From: Dechloromonas sp.
GTDB taxonomy: Bacteria; Pseudomonadota; Gammaproteobacteria; Burkholderiales; Rhodocyclaceae
Reading direction: 5' to 3'
NCBI GenBank assembly: GCA_028687035.1
Contig: JAQUAX010000009.1
Span: 1 to 64,000 of the forward strand
Length of the DNA stretch: 64,000 bases
Part shown: positions 9,822 to 18,419 of the stretch, in pieces
How the letters are laid out: each line of letters starts with the position of its first letter
How positions within the stretch are numbered: position 1 is the first letter of the stretch
Translations under genes and position numbers: made by a program
Notes under the pieces: generated by a model
Told to the model about the DNA's origin: nothing
The model's input: only the letters and a program-made list of their open reading frames with translations
The model's database searches: none

Positions 9822-10131
9822 GCGGCGGCAGGCCGCAGCGCTGCCGGGCGCGCGCGCAGGCGGCGTGCTCGGTGTCGAATTCGCGGCACGGCGACGGTCG
9901 ACCGTCGTAGATCGTGCAATTCACCGCGACGCCGACCTCGCCGGCGAGCGCGACGCAGCGTGGCGCGGCGCCGTCGGTGCCGCGCATGCGGACGATGGCC
10001 GGCGTCACCGGCACGGTCAGTTCGGCCGGCACGCCCTCCCCCCAGGCATAGGCGCCGCCGGCCAGCTCGGCCGGGTGGAAATCGACGCGGAAGCTGGCGC
10101 AGCAGGCGCCGCAGGACTGGCAGACGCTCAT
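9796..10131 (-). CDS. YkgJ-family cysteine cluster protein
   Basis: A 111-residue protein beginning MSVCQSCGACCASF, with further cysteines in NCTIYDGRPSPCREF. This matches the YkgJ/CxxCxxCC family, predicted to bind zinc or an iron-sulfur cluster. Molecular function is not established. The start ATG overlaps the stop of the upstream TrmB-like gene in an ATGA arrangement, so translation is coupled. The operon of dusC, a TrmB-like methyltransferase and this gene suggests a role near tRNA modification, which is inference only. Confidence 0.85.
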   Translation of the reverse strand: MSVCQSCGACCASFRVDFHPAELAGGAYAWGEGVPAELTVPVTPAIVRMRGTDGAAPRCVALAGEVGVAVNCTIYDGRPSPCREFDTEHAACARARQRCGLPPLSAPPASG

Positions 10132-10796
10132 CCCAGATTCACCCGGCAGCGCCACAATGCGTGGCCGGACGCGAGGTATTTCTTCTCGAACGGCGTCATC
10201 GGATCATCGGTCGCGTACGGCTCGGCGGCGACCGGCCGGCCGGACAGCACGGACAGCGCCAGCGCCATTTCCTCGATGTAGATGCGCCAGTTGCTGCGGC
10301 ATTCGACTTCGCCGCCGAGCTCGCGCCACACCGGGAAGACGGCGTGGCCGTGCCAGCGCCGCGCCAGATGGCCGATCTTCGGCCACGGGTTCGGGTAGAG
10401 GTTGTAATGGCGGGCCAGCTTGATGCCGCGTTCGGCGAGCAGGCGCCAGAAATCGACCAGGTCGGCGCGGATCAGCACGGCGTTTTCCGGCATCGGCAGC
10501 GGTTTACCGCGACTGAGGCGGTCGACCGACTGGTCGACGCCGAAAACGAAATGATCGGGGAACAGCGCCGCGATGCGCTGCGTGCTCCAGCCGACGCCGC
10601 AACCGGCATCGAGGATCAGCGGCGCCGCCGGGTTCCACGCGTCGCGCGCGGCCAGCGCGGCGGCCAGCGCGTCGCGGTTGTAGTCGAGGATGGGCTTCCG
10701 GAACGGATGCGCGAGATGCCGGCGCAGCAGTTCGTCGAGGTCGCGGTGCGGCCCGTCCTGCGCGCTGACGATGAAACGCGAGTTGCCTTCCATCAT
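10128..10796 (-). CDS. TrmB-like SAM-dependent methyltransferase
   Basis: A 222-residue class I methyltransferase. The SAM-binding motif is DAGCGVGWSTQ followed by VFGVDQS. A PNPWPK motif with flanking Arg/His residues resembles the substrate loop of tRNA (guanine-N7) methyltransferase TrmB (PDPWPKKRH in canonical enzymes). It differs enough from canonical TrmB that it may be a paralogue with another substrate. It overlaps the upstream dusC by an ATGA junction and is itself coupled to the downstream YkgJ-type gene. A second ATG one codon later is an equally possible start. Confidence 0.8.
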   Translation of the reverse strand: MMEGNSRFIVSAQDGPHRDLDELLRRHLAHPFRKPILDYNRDALAAALAARDAWNPAAPLILDAGCGVGWSTQRIAALFPDHFVFGVDQSVDRLSRGKPLPMPENAVLIRADLVDFWRLLAERGIKLARHYNLYPNPWPKIGHLARRWHGHAVFPVWRELGGEVECRSNWRIYIEEMALALSVLSGRPVAAEPYATDDPMTPFEKKYLASGHALWRCRVNLG

Positions 10797-11752
10797 GCGG
10801 CCAGCGGCAGGGATTCGAGGATGCCTTCGGCGACCAGCAGGCGATCGATGTCCTCGGCGGCCTTGACCGGGCGCAGGCGCAGGTAGAGCGCCTCGGCTTC
10901 CGGGTAGTGCCGGCGGAGCAGCATCAGCCATTGCTTGACCCGCCCGCCGGCGTGTTCCGGCAGCACGCGCTCGCGGACGCCGCGCCAGTAGGTCGCGACC
11001 GCCGGCGCCACTTCGGCCCAACCGCCGGTCGGCTCGCCGCGGATCTTGCGCGGCAGCAGCGGGTCGGCCAGCGCGCCGCGGCCGAGCATCACGTCGGCGC
11101 AGCCGGATTCGGCGCGGCAGCGGTGGTAGTCGTCCACCGTCCACACCTCGCCGTTGGCGACGATGGGAATGCCGACCGCCGCGCGGACGCGGTCGATCTG
11201 CCCCCAGCGCGCCGGCGGCCGGTAGCCGTCGACCTTGGTCCGGCCGTGCACGATCAGCTCGTCGACGCCGCCCGCTTCGATCGCCTGCGCGCAATCGACG
11301 GCCAGCGAGTCGTCGGCGATGCCGAGGCGCATTTTCGCGGTGAACGGGATGTCGGCCGGGATTTCGCGGCGCACCGCGCCGACGATCTCGTTGAGCAGCT
11401 CCGGCTCGCCGAGCAGCGCCGAACCGCCGCGATGGCGGAAGACGCTCGGCGCCGGGCAGCCGAAGTTGATGTCGATGCCGGCCGGCCGGTGCTTGACCAG
11501 CCGCCGCGCGTTGGCCGCCATGAAATGCGGGTCGGAGCCGAGCAGCTGCACGCGCATCGGCGTGCCGGACGCGGTCCGGCTGTGCTGCAGCAGTTCCGGG
11601 CAGGTACGCAGGAAGGTCCGGTTGGGCAGCACGCTGGCGGTGACGCGGACGAATTCGCAGATGCCCCAGTCGTAGCCGCCGAACGCAGTCAGCACGTCGC
11701 GCATCAGCGGATCGGCGAGACCTTCCATCGGGGCGAGCAGGATGCGGGACAT
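10793..11752 (-). CDS. dusC: tRNA-dihydrouridine(16) synthase
   Basis: FMN- and NADPH-dependent reduction of uridine in the tRNA D-loop. The 319-residue protein begins MSRILLAPMEG, the Dus family signature at the FMN site. It carries the catalytic cysteine in NFGCPAPSV (Cys99) and the conserved IVHGRTK and IVANGEVW motifs. The length and the DPLMRDVLT...EFVRV region match the DusC subfamily (about 315 residues) better than DusA or DusB. The upstream in-frame ATG is rejected because alignment with the family begins at MSRILL. First gene of a three-gene coupled operon. Confidence 0.93.
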   Translation of the reverse strand: MSRILLAPMEGLADPLMRDVLTAFGGYDWGICEFVRVTASVLPNRTFLRTCPELLQHSRTASGTPMRVQLLGSDPHFMAANARRLVKHRPAGIDINFGCPAPSVFRHRGGSALLGEPELLNEIVGAVRREIPADIPFTAKMRLGIADDSLAVDCAQAIEAGGVDELIVHGRTKVDGYRPPARWGQIDRVRAAVGIPIVANGEVWTVDDYHRCRAESGCADVMLGRGALADPLLPRKIRGEPTGGWAEVAPAVATYWRGVRERVLPEHAGGRVKQWLMLLRRHYPEAEALYLRLRPVKAAEDIDRLLVAEGILESLPLAA

Positions 11753-12047
11753 GGCGGGCAAGGCGTTGAAAAACCGCGCATTATCCCGGATTGTCGGGCC
11801 GGAAGCGAATCCGGCGAATGAGGAGCGTCCGCTCGTCAAGGCGCAGCGCAAAAAGCCGGCGGCGGCCTTGATCCGGATGCTGGCCGGCCGGCCCTTCGCT
11901 TGCTAAGCTGTATCTGGACCCCGGCCCGCTGCGGCGTTGCGGCATGCTTCGGATAAATGGAAACGATACCTAACATTTGTCAGATCACGACCGCCGCCGG
12001 ATTGGCTAGGATGTCCGCTCGCCCAACAACTCAGGAGGCTTTGACAG
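11753..12047. other. Intergenic region between divergent dusC and a small gene
   Basis: About 295 bases with no supportable gene. It should hold the divergent promoters of the dusC operon and the small gene at 12048. I see no convincing -35/-10 pair or palindrome. Confidence 0.5.
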
Positions 12048-12248
12048 ATGAAGGTGACGACTTCGATCATGCGTGGCACTGAATATCTTTGCGTGAAATT
12101 CGGCGACGTGGTGACCGCCATCGAGCAGGTGGCCGTGGTCAAGGGACTGGCGATGTGGGAAGTCGAGCGCAAGCTCGGTTCCGGCGCCCGCAAGCGCCTG
12201 ATCGTCCCGGCGCGTTCGCTGCAGCCGCTGCAGCCCGCCACCGCCTGA
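12048..12248 (+). CDS. Small hypothetical protein (66 aa)
   Basis: A 66-residue soluble protein beginning MKVTTSIMRGTEYLCVKFGD. I recognise no family. The strong AGGAGG ribosome site eight bases upstream and codon use typical of the window support it as a real gene. The middle segment (VVKGLAMWEVERKLGSGARKRLIVPARS) is basic and could bind nucleic acid, but that is speculation. It is followed 66 bases later by another small gene on the same strand. Confidence 0.7.
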   Translation: MKVTTSIMRGTEYLCVKFGDVVTAIEQVAVVKGLAMWEVERKLGSGARKRLIVPARSLQPLQPATA

Positions 12249-12314
12249 CCGACCGGGGCCGCCGCGCGCGGCCCCATCCTTTTTTCCCTCCGACAACCCT
12301 CCCGGAAATTCCCC

Positions 12315-12497
12315 ATGGCCATCCGCGTCCAGACCAACCCCGAAGATTTCGGCCGCTGCGGCTGCGGCCGACGCGATTACTGCGACGGCAGCCACGCGCT
12401 CAGCGCCGAACAATGGCAGGCGCTGCAGGCCCGCGAGGCGCAGCAGGCGGCCGAGCGCCGGACCGACGAAACGCAGCCAGGCCCGGACAGGGACTGA
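12315..12497 (+). CDS. CDGSH-like iron-sulfur small protein with shortened loop
   Basis: A 60-residue protein whose only recognisable element is CGCGRRDYCDGSH (residues 15-27). This matches the CDGSH (mitoNEET-type) signature, in which three Cys and one His bind a [2Fe-2S] cluster. The spacing between the second and third cysteines is five residues instead of the usual eight. The rest is hydrophilic and rich in Gln, Glu and Arg. No strong ribosome site precedes the ATG. The protein may be a variant cluster protein or a small zinc-binding protein. Confidence 0.65.
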   Translation: MAIRVQTNPEDFGRCGCGRRDYCDGSHALSAEQWQALQAREAQQAAERRTDETQPGPDRD

Positions 12498-12668
12498 AGC
12501 ACGGCGCGGCCTGCCCGCGCCCTCGCCATCGGCGGCTTCGTCGGGAACGGATGCGCGGACCAGCGCGCCGGCCGGCACTCCCTTCCGGCGGGGCTGTCGA
12601 GACGACCACAAAACCACAGAAACCCCGGCCCGTTTTCCGCCAGCCGCCGGATGCGGCCGCCTCCGGCC

Positions 12669-13745
12669 TCAGAAGCGCCGTTCGCGCAGCCTGTCCGGAT
12701 CGGGCGCGCCGGCCGCCACGCGGAAATGCAGCACGCCTATCGTCCGCCCGTCCTGCGTGGCGACGCTGAAGCGCCAGTTGCCCGGAATCGGGTCGAGCAC
12801 CCAGGAATAGGCGCGGAAGCCGTGCTCCCGGCCGCCGGTGCTGGTGAAGCGGTTGCGGTAGACCAGCCGCCAGCCGCCGTTTTCCTCGACTTCCCAGCGG
12901 TGCTCGAGGTCGGCGACGATGCCGAAGGGCGCAAACACGCCGGAAACCCCGTACAGCCGGCCGCCGCCTTCGACATGGACGGTGGCCGCGTCGCGGCGCC
13001 AGAACTGCCAGGCCGGGGCCCGCTCGACCTGCAGCAGGTAGTCGCCGTTTTCCCGGGTGAAGGCGTGGCCGACCGCGAGGTCGCGCTTGACCAGCGGCAC
13101 CGGGGCGATCATGCCGAGATTCCAGGCGAGCAGCAGCGCACCGGCAATGCCCCAGACCGGCCAGACCCGTCCCGGCCGGCCCGGCGCCAGGCGGCGCAGG
13201 CCCAGCGTCAGCCCGGCGCCGAGCGCGGTCGACAGGTGGAACCACAGCGGATCGACGCTGCCCATCAGGTGCGGCAGCGCGAAATTGCAGAGCAGGATCG
13301 CGTTCAGCGCGAACAGCGCCCAGGTCAAGGTAAAGCGCCGGCCGTAACGCGCCCCGATGAACTCGTTGGCGACCAGCAGGCCGCCAAGCGCGGCGCTCAT
13401 CAGCCAGGTGTTCAGATAGGCCGAACTCTTGAAGCACAGGATGAACAGCGCCGAGAACACGCCGCCGAAGAAGAACTGCACCAGCAGGTAGGGTGCCTTG
13501 TCGAGCAGTTCGGCCAGCCGGCCGCGCCAGCCCGCCACGGGATCGGCCGGCGGGACCTCGGCGCGCGCCGCGCGATGGGCCAGCCACAGGATCAGCAGCG
13601 CGGCGCCGACCAGGTAGCCGCCGAGCAGCCAGAAATCGAGCGGGCGGATGCGCTGGCCGATGGTCAGCACGTCCCACGCGAAGCCGCCGAGGAAGGCGGC
13701 CAGCGGGTAGAAATGGGCGATGCGACGCCAGCGATGCGTGTTCAA
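12669..13745 (-). CDS. DUF2914-containing integral membrane protein
   Basis: 358 residues. About seven hydrophobic segments occupy residues 10-215 (for example FWLLGGYLVGAALLILWLA and GIAGALLLAWNLGMIAPVPL). A soluble C-terminal domain of about 130 residues carries the pattern HRWEVEENGGWRLVYRN...PGNWRFSVATQDGRTIG, typical of DUF2914. Function is unknown; DUF2914 proteins are often found fused to or beside membrane modules. It is divergent from the PIN-domain gene. Confidence 0.8.
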   Translation of the reverse strand: MNTHRWRRIAHFYPLAAFLGGFAWDVLTIGQRIRPLDFWLLGGYLVGAALLILWLAHRAARAEVPPADPVAGWRGRLAELLDKAPYLLVQFFFGGVFSALFILCFKSSAYLNTWLMSAALGGLLVANEFIGARYGRRFTLTWALFALNAILLCNFALPHLMGSVDPLWFHLSTALGAGLTLGLRRLAPGRPGRVWPVWGIAGALLLAWNLGMIAPVPLVKRDLAVGHAFTRENGDYLLQVERAPAWQFWRRDAATVHVEGGGRLYGVSGVFAPFGIVADLEHRWEVEENGGWRLVYRNRFTSTGGREHGFRAYSWVLDPIPGNWRFSVATQDGRTIGVLHFRVAAGAPDPDRLRERRF

Positions 13746-13826
13746 GGGGAAAACCGCGCGGGCCGCGGCGGCAAAGGGACGAATGATACCGCCGCCGGCC
13801 GCGGCGCGGGATTACAATGCCGCCCC

Positions 13827-14261
13827 ATGCTGCGCCTCGTCCTCGACACCAACGTCGTCCTCGACCTCTTCCACTGGGCCAATGCCGACGCCGTGCCGAT
13901 CATGGCGGCGCTCGAAGCCGGCCGCATCGAATGCCTGGCCGACGCCCGCACGCTCGACGAACTGTCGCGCGTGCTGACCTACCCGCAACTGAAGCTGACG
14001 CCCGAAATGATCGCCGAGCGCTGGGCGCGCTACCGGGCGCTGGTCCGCGTCGAGCCCGACGGCGAGGCGCCGCCGCTGCCGCGCTGCAAGGACCGCGACG
14101 ACCAGAAGTTCCTCGAACTCGCCGCGCGCGCCGGCGCCGACCTGCTGGTCAGCAAGGACAAGGCGCTGCTGAAGCTGCGCGGCCGCACCCGGCTCGGCTT
14201 CGAGATCGTCAAGCCGGCGGCCGCGTCGGCCCGGCTCGTGCCGGACGCCGCCGGGGTTTAG
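13827..14261 (+). CDS. PIN-domain protein, putative toxin-antitoxin toxin (orphan)
   Basis: 144 residues resembling the COG1569 group of PIN-family putative toxins. The predicted metal-binding acidic residues are present: Asp7 in LVLDTNVVLD, Glu in TLDELSRVL, and Asp residues in CKDRDDQKFLELA and DLLVSKDKALL. PIN domains are Mg/Mn-dependent ribonucleases. No antitoxin-sized frame lies directly up- or downstream, so it is either an orphan or a housekeeping PIN protein. The start is the ATG just before the conserved first strand; weak upstream context. Confidence 0.82.
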   Translation: MLRLVLDTNVVLDLFHWANADAVPIMAALEAGRIECLADARTLDELSRVLTYPQLKLTPEMIAERWARYRALVRVEPDGEAPPLPRCKDRDDQKFLELAARAGADLLVSKDKALLKLRGRTRLGFEIVKPAAASARLVPDAAGV

Positions 14262-14304
14262 AATCGGGTCATATCCCGCCCGTTTCGAGAAAGCCGAGTC
14301 TTCC

Positions 14305-14793
14305 ATGCATCTGCCCAAGCACCAGCTCGCGATGACCGTCCTGATGACGCCGGACATGGCCAATTTTTCCGGCAACGTCCACGGCGGCACCATCCTGAAG
14401 CTGCTCGACCAGGCCGCCTACGCCTGCGCGGCGCGCTACGCGAGCCACTACGTCGTCACGCTGTCGGTCGACCAGGTGATGTTCCGCCAGCCGATCCACG
14501 TCGGCGAACTGGTCACCTTCCTCGCGTCGGTCAATTACACCGGTTCCACGTCGATGGAGATCGGCGTCAAGGTGATCGCCGAGGACATCCGCGCCCAGGT
14601 GATCCGCCATGCCAACAGCTGCTTCTTCACGATGGTCGCGGTCGGCGAGGACGGCAAGCCGACGACGGTGCCGCCGCTGACCCCGCAGACGCCGGACGAA
14701 ATCCGCCGCCACCAGGCGGCGCAGGTGCGGCGCGAACTGCGCAAGGAATTCGAGACCCGGATGCGCCAGCCGGCGGCACATCCCGCCGGCTGA
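14305..14793 (+). CDS. YciA-type acyl-CoA thioesterase (hotdog fold)
   Basis: 162-residue hotdog-fold thioesterase that hydrolyses acyl-CoA esters. The active-site pattern NVHGGTILKLLDQAAY includes Asn24, His26 and Asp35, matching the YciA/BACH group. The second conserved region is TLSVDQVMFRQPIHVGELVTF. The C-terminal 40 residues are charged and less conserved. It stands 43 bases after the PIN gene and runs towards gdhA. Confidence 0.9.
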   Translation: MHLPKHQLAMTVLMTPDMANFSGNVHGGTILKLLDQAAYACAARYASHYVVTLSVDQVMFRQPIHVGELVTFLASVNYTGSTSMEIGVKVIAEDIRAQVIRHANSCFFTMVAVGEDGKPTTVPPLTPQTPDEIRRHQAAQVRRELRKEFETRMRQPAAHPAG

Positions 14794-14807
14794 TCCGGGT
14801 TGCGGCG

Positions 14808-16151
14808 TCAGACGATGCCCTGGGCCAGCATCGCGTCGGCGACCTTGACGAAACCGGCGATGTTGGCGCCGTCGACGTAGCTGAGCTTGCCGTCGGCGCG
14901 CCGGCCGTAGTGCAGACAGGACTCGTGGATGTTGCGCATGATCTCGTGCAGGCGGGCATCGACCTCGTCGCGCGACCACGACAGGCGCATCGCGTTCTGG
15001 CTCATTTCCAGGCCCGAGGTCGCGACGCCACCGGCATTGCTGGCCTTGCCCGGCGCGTACAGCACGTCGCCGGCCTCGAACAGCTTCACCGCGTCGGCGG
15101 TCGACGGCATGTTGGCCCCCTCGGCGATGCAGATCGCGCCGTTGCCGATCAGCGTCCGCGCGTCGTCGGCGTCCAGTTCGTTCTGCGTCGCGCAGGGCAG
15201 CGCGATGTCGACCGGCACGCCCCACGGCCGGGCGCCCGGCAGGAAGGTCGCGCCGACCCGCTGCGCGTAGTCGCTGACCCGGCCGTACAGGTGGTTCTTG
15301 ACCTCCATCAGCTCGGCCAGCTTTTCCGGCGTGAAACCGTCCTGATCGACGACGGTGCCGCTCGAATCGGACACCGTGACGACCCGGGCGCCCAGCGCCA
15401 TCGCCTTCTCGACCGCGTACTGAGCGACGTTGCCGGCGCCGGACACGCTGACGCGCAGCCCGTCGAAACTGCGGCCGCGCTGCTTCAGCATTTCCTCGGC
15501 GAAATAGACGGTGCCGTAGCCGGTCGCCTCGGGGCGGATCAGCGAACCGCCGAAGGACAGGCCCTTGCCGGTGAACACGCAGTCGGCGCGGTTCGACAGC
15601 TTCTTCATCATGCCGGCCATGAAGCCGACCTCGCGCCCGCCGACGCCGATGTCGCCGGCCGGCACGTCGGTATCGCTGCCGATGTGGCGGAACAGTTCGC
15701 CGACGAAGGCCTGGCAGAAACGCATCACTTCGCCCGGGCTGCGCCCCTTCGGATCGAAATCGGAGCCGCCCTTGCCGCCGCCCATCGGCAGCGTCGTCAG
15801 CGCGTTCTTGAAAGTCTGCTCGAAGGCGAGGAATTTCAGGATCGACAGATTGACCGACGGATGGAAGCGGATGCCGCCCTTGTACGGGCCGATCGCCGAC
15901 GAATGCTGGATGCGGTAGCCGCGATTGACCTGGACCTCGCCACGGTCGTTCACCCACGACACCCGGAACATCACGATCCGCTCCGGCTCGACCAGGCGGT
16001 CGAGCAGGCCGTGCTCGGCGTAGCGCGGATGCTGGGCGATATACGGCCACAGGCTCTCGATGACTTCGCTGACCGCCTGCAGGAACTCCGGCTGCCCCGG
16101 ATTGCGGGCCGCCACCTGGGCAATGAATTGTTCGAACGACTGGTAACGCAC
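14808..16151 (-). CDS. gdhA: NADP-specific glutamate dehydrogenase
   Basis: Reductive amination of 2-oxoglutarate to glutamate with NADPH; a main route of ammonium assimilation. 447 residues, identical in length to E. coli GdhA. It carries YKGGIRFHP (Lys91), LPMGGGKGGSDFDPKG (catalytic region, Lys127), PAGDIGVGGREVGFM and the nucleotide-binding SGAGNVAQYA. The start is a GTG with a GGGAGAGAG ribosome site. The rnk gene lies 23 bases upstream on the same strand, so the two are probably cotranscribed. Confidence 0.96.
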   Translation of the reverse strand: MRYQSFEQFIAQVAARNPGQPEFLQAVSEVIESLWPYIAQHPRYAEHGLLDRLVEPERIVMFRVSWVNDRGEVQVNRGYRIQHSSAIGPYKGGIRFHPSVNLSILKFLAFEQTFKNALTTLPMGGGKGGSDFDPKGRSPGEVMRFCQAFVGELFRHIGSDTDVPAGDIGVGGREVGFMAGMMKKLSNRADCVFTGKGLSFGGSLIRPEATGYGTVYFAEEMLKQRGRSFDGLRVSVSGAGNVAQYAVEKAMALGARVVTVSDSSGTVVDQDGFTPEKLAELMEVKNHLYGRVSDYAQRVGATFLPGARPWGVPVDIALPCATQNELDADDARTLIGNGAICIAEGANMPSTADAVKLFEAGDVLYAPGKASNAGGVATSGLEMSQNAMRLSWSRDEVDARLHEIMRNIHESCLHYGRRADGKLSYVDGANIAGFVKVADAMLAQGIV

Positions 16152-16174
16152 GCTGCTCTCTCCCTGGTCTTGGT

Positions 16175-16552
16175 TTAATCCTGTTCCGACGCCCCGCCCG
16201 GCGGGATCACCTCGACGACGGTCAGGCGGCGCAGGCCGCCCCCCGGGAAGCCCCAGTCGATTTCCTGGCCGACGCCCAGCCCGATCAGCGCGGCGCCGAC
16301 CGGCGCGAAAACCGAGACCCGGCCGAGCGCCGGATCGGCCTCCTCCGGGAAGACGATCTCGACTTCCCGGCGGGCCCCCGTCTCGTTGTCGGCATAGCGC
16401 ACGCGCGAGCCCATCGTGACGATGCCGGGCTGCATTGATTCGTTGGGAACGACAATGGCGCGTTCCAGCTCGGCGCGCAAATCGGGCGGCGGCTGGATCG
16501 CCATCAGGCGAACGAAGTCCGTTTCGCCGATGATCAGGTTGGCTTGTTGCAT
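16175..16552 (-). CDS. rnk: Nucleoside diphosphate kinase regulator (Rnk)
   Basis: 125 residues. The N-terminal helical hairpin and C-terminal GreA/GreB-like FKBP domain (VSVFAPVGAALIGLGVGQEIDWGFPGG) match Rnk, which binds RNA polymerase and in E. coli influences NDP kinase levels. The VTMGSRVRYAD segment is the conserved start of the C-terminal domain. It lies upstream of gdhA with a short gap. A T-rich segment precedes the start on the opposite strand. Confidence 0.88.
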   Translation of the reverse strand: MQQANLIIGETDFVRLMAIQPPPDLRAELERAIVVPNESMQPGIVTMGSRVRYADNETGARREVEIVFPEEADPALGRVSVFAPVGAALIGLGVGQEIDWGFPGGGLRRLTVVEVIPPGGASEQD

Positions 16553-16664
16553 TTCTCGGTTCTTTTTTGGGTTTTCTGTGGCTGTTGTCGCGGGTTGATG
16601 GGTCGAATCGGCAGATGGTAGAGGCGGAGAAAGGACTTGATAAGCCGGCCGTTTCGAACAAAAC

Positions 16665-16683
16665 TGTTTCCATTAAAGAAACA
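16665..16683. promoter_or_regulatory. Perfect palindrome upstream of LysR gene (putative autoregulatory site)
   Basis: TGTTTC and GAAACA form perfect 6-bp arms around a 7-base centre, ending 11 bases before the LysR start codon. The arm spacing fits a LysR-type T-N11-A operator. It lies in the 142-base spacer shared with the divergent rnk-gdhA genes. Confidence 0.6.
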
Positions 16684-16694
16684 ATTGAAAAGCG

Positions 16695-17597
16695 ATGCAC
16701 GACCTCAACGACATGCTGCTGTTCGCCCAGGTGGTCAAGGCGAAAAGCTTTTCCGGCGCCGCGCAGCGCCTGGGGATTTCCAAGTCTCGGGTCAGCAAGT
16801 CGGTGGCCCGGCTCGAGGCGGCGCTCGGCGTCCGCCTGCTGCAGCGCAGCACGCGCCGCCTCGGGCTGACCGAGGTCGGCGAGGCCTACCTGGAGCACTG
16901 CGAGCGCATCGCCGACGAACTGGCCCAGGCCGACCTGACGGTCGGGAGCCTGCACAGCGAGCCGCGCGGCAAGCTGCGCTTCAGCGCGCCGGTCGCCTTC
17001 AGCACGCTGCACGTGGCGTCCGCACTGCCCGATTTCATGGCGCGCTACCCGGACCTGTCGGTCGAGATGACGATCAGCGACCGCCTGGTCGACCTGGTCG
17101 AGGAAGGCTACGACCTGGCGCTGCGCATCACGCCCGAACCCGGGCCCAACCTGGTCGCCCGCCGGCTGGCGCCGATCCGGCGCAAGATCTGCGGCAGCCC
17201 GGCCTACCTGGCGCGCTGCGGCGTGCCGCGGCGCCCGGAGGACCTGATCGGCCACAACTGTCTGGACTACACCTACCAGAACACGCAGGGCATCTGGCAC
17301 CTGCAGGGCCCGGGCGGCGACGCGGCGATCCCGGTGTCCGGCAGCCTGCGCATCAACGACGACGAGGCGCTGTCGCAGGCCGTGCTCGGCGGCCTCGGCC
17401 TCGCGCTGCTGCCGACCTTCATCGTCGGCCGCGAACTGCAGAGCGGCCGGCTGGTCGAGGTGCTGCCCGGCTACGTGCCGACCGAGCGCTTCGTCTACGC
17501 GGTGTACATGCCGAACCGCCACCTGCCGGCCAAGGTCCGCGCCTTCATCGATTTCCTGCTCGAGCGCTTCGGCAGCGAGCCTTACTGGGACCGCTAA
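16695..17597 (+). CDS. LysR-family transcriptional regulator
   Basis: 300 residues. The winged HTH (MLLFAQVVKAKSFSGAAQRLGISKSRVSKSVARLE) is followed by an effector domain with the FSAPVAFSTLHVASALPDFMARYPDLSVEM pattern of the CrgA/AaeR-like group. It is divergent from rnk-gdhA and could regulate them, although LysR members of this group more often control aromatic-acid or efflux genes. A palindrome lies immediately upstream of the start. The 3' end is followed by convergent yaaA. Confidence 0.92.
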   Translation: MHDLNDMLLFAQVVKAKSFSGAAQRLGISKSRVSKSVARLEAALGVRLLQRSTRRLGLTEVGEAYLEHCERIADELAQADLTVGSLHSEPRGKLRFSAPVAFSTLHVASALPDFMARYPDLSVEMTISDRLVDLVEEGYDLALRITPEPGPNLVARRLAPIRRKICGSPAYLARCGVPRRPEDLIGHNCLDYTYQNTQGIWHLQGPGGDAAIPVSGSLRINDDEALSQAVLGGLGLALLPTFIVGRELQSGRLVEVLPGYVPTERFVYAVYMPNRHLPAKVRAFIDFLLERFGSEPYWDR

Positions 17598-17612
17598 CGG
17601 AGCCGGCGGCGA

Positions 17613-18386
17613 TCAGTCGGCGCGGCGGCGGAAGACCCAGGTCCGCGCCTCCGACGCCTCGGGCGCGAAGGCGTAGCCGTCGAGGTCGAACCCCTGCAGG
17701 TCTTCCGGCGCGGTCAGCCGGCGGCTCACCGCGTAGCGCGTCATCAGGCCGCGCGCGCGCTTGGCGTAGAAGCTGATGATCTTGTAGCGCCCGCCCTTCC
17801 AGTCCTCGAACACCGGCTGGATGACTTCGCCGCGGATCTTGCGGCCGACCGCCGCCTTGAAATATTCCTCGGACGCGAGGTTGACCGCGACCGGCCGCGC
17901 CATCGCGTCGAGCTCGGCGTTGATCGCGTCGAGCAGCGTCTCGCCCCAGAACGCGTAGAGGTCCTTGCCGCGCGCGTTGGCGAATTTCGTCCCCATTTCC
18001 AGCCGGTAGGGCTGGATCAGGTCGAGCGGCTTCAGCAGGCCGTACAGGCCGGACAGGATGCGCACGTGGTCCTGCGCGAACCCGAGGTCGGCGGCGTCCA
18101 TCGTCTTCGCGGCGAGGCCGTCGTAGACGTCGCCGTCGAAGGCGAGCACGGCCTGTTTGGCGTTTTCCGGCGTGAAGGGCGGCGACCACTCGGCGTAGCG
18201 GGTGTAGTTGAGCCGCGCCAGCGGGTCCGACAGGTCCATCAGCCCGGCGATCTCGGCCGGCGACAGACGGCGCAGCCCGTCGATCAGCGCCGCGGAGCGA
18301 TCCAGGAAGGCCGGCTGCGTAAACGCCGGAACCTGCGGCGGGGTCTGGAAATCGAGCGATTTGGCGGGGGACAGGAAGATCAGCAT
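17613..18386 (-). CDS. yaaA: Peroxide stress protein YaaA
   Basis: 257 residues, the normal length of the YaaA (DUF328) family, which in E. coli lowers intracellular free iron during peroxide stress and can bind DNA. Diagnostic motifs are [13 protein letters not shown] at the N-terminus, [20 protein letters not shown], and [11 protein letters not shown] with [13 protein letters not shown] near the C-terminus. It is divergent from the DUF2863 gene across an 80-base spacer that holds a perfect palindrome. Confidence 0.95.
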   Translation of the reverse strand: MLIFLSPAKSLDFQTPPQVPAFTQPAFLDRSAALIDGLRRLSPAEIAGLMDLSDPLARLNYTRYAEWSPPFTPENAKQAVLAFDGDVYDGLAAKTMDAADLGFAQDHVRILSGLYGLLKPLDLIQPYRLEMGTKFANARGKDLYAFWGETLLDAINAELDAMARPVAVNLASEEYFKAAVGRKIRGEVIQPVFEDWKGGRYKIISFYAKRARGLMTRYAVSRRLTAPEDLQGFDLDGYAFAPEASEARTWVFRRRAD

Positions 18387-18419
18387 GGTCGGTCTCGGAC
18401 GTGTTTTGTGCTGTGCATC

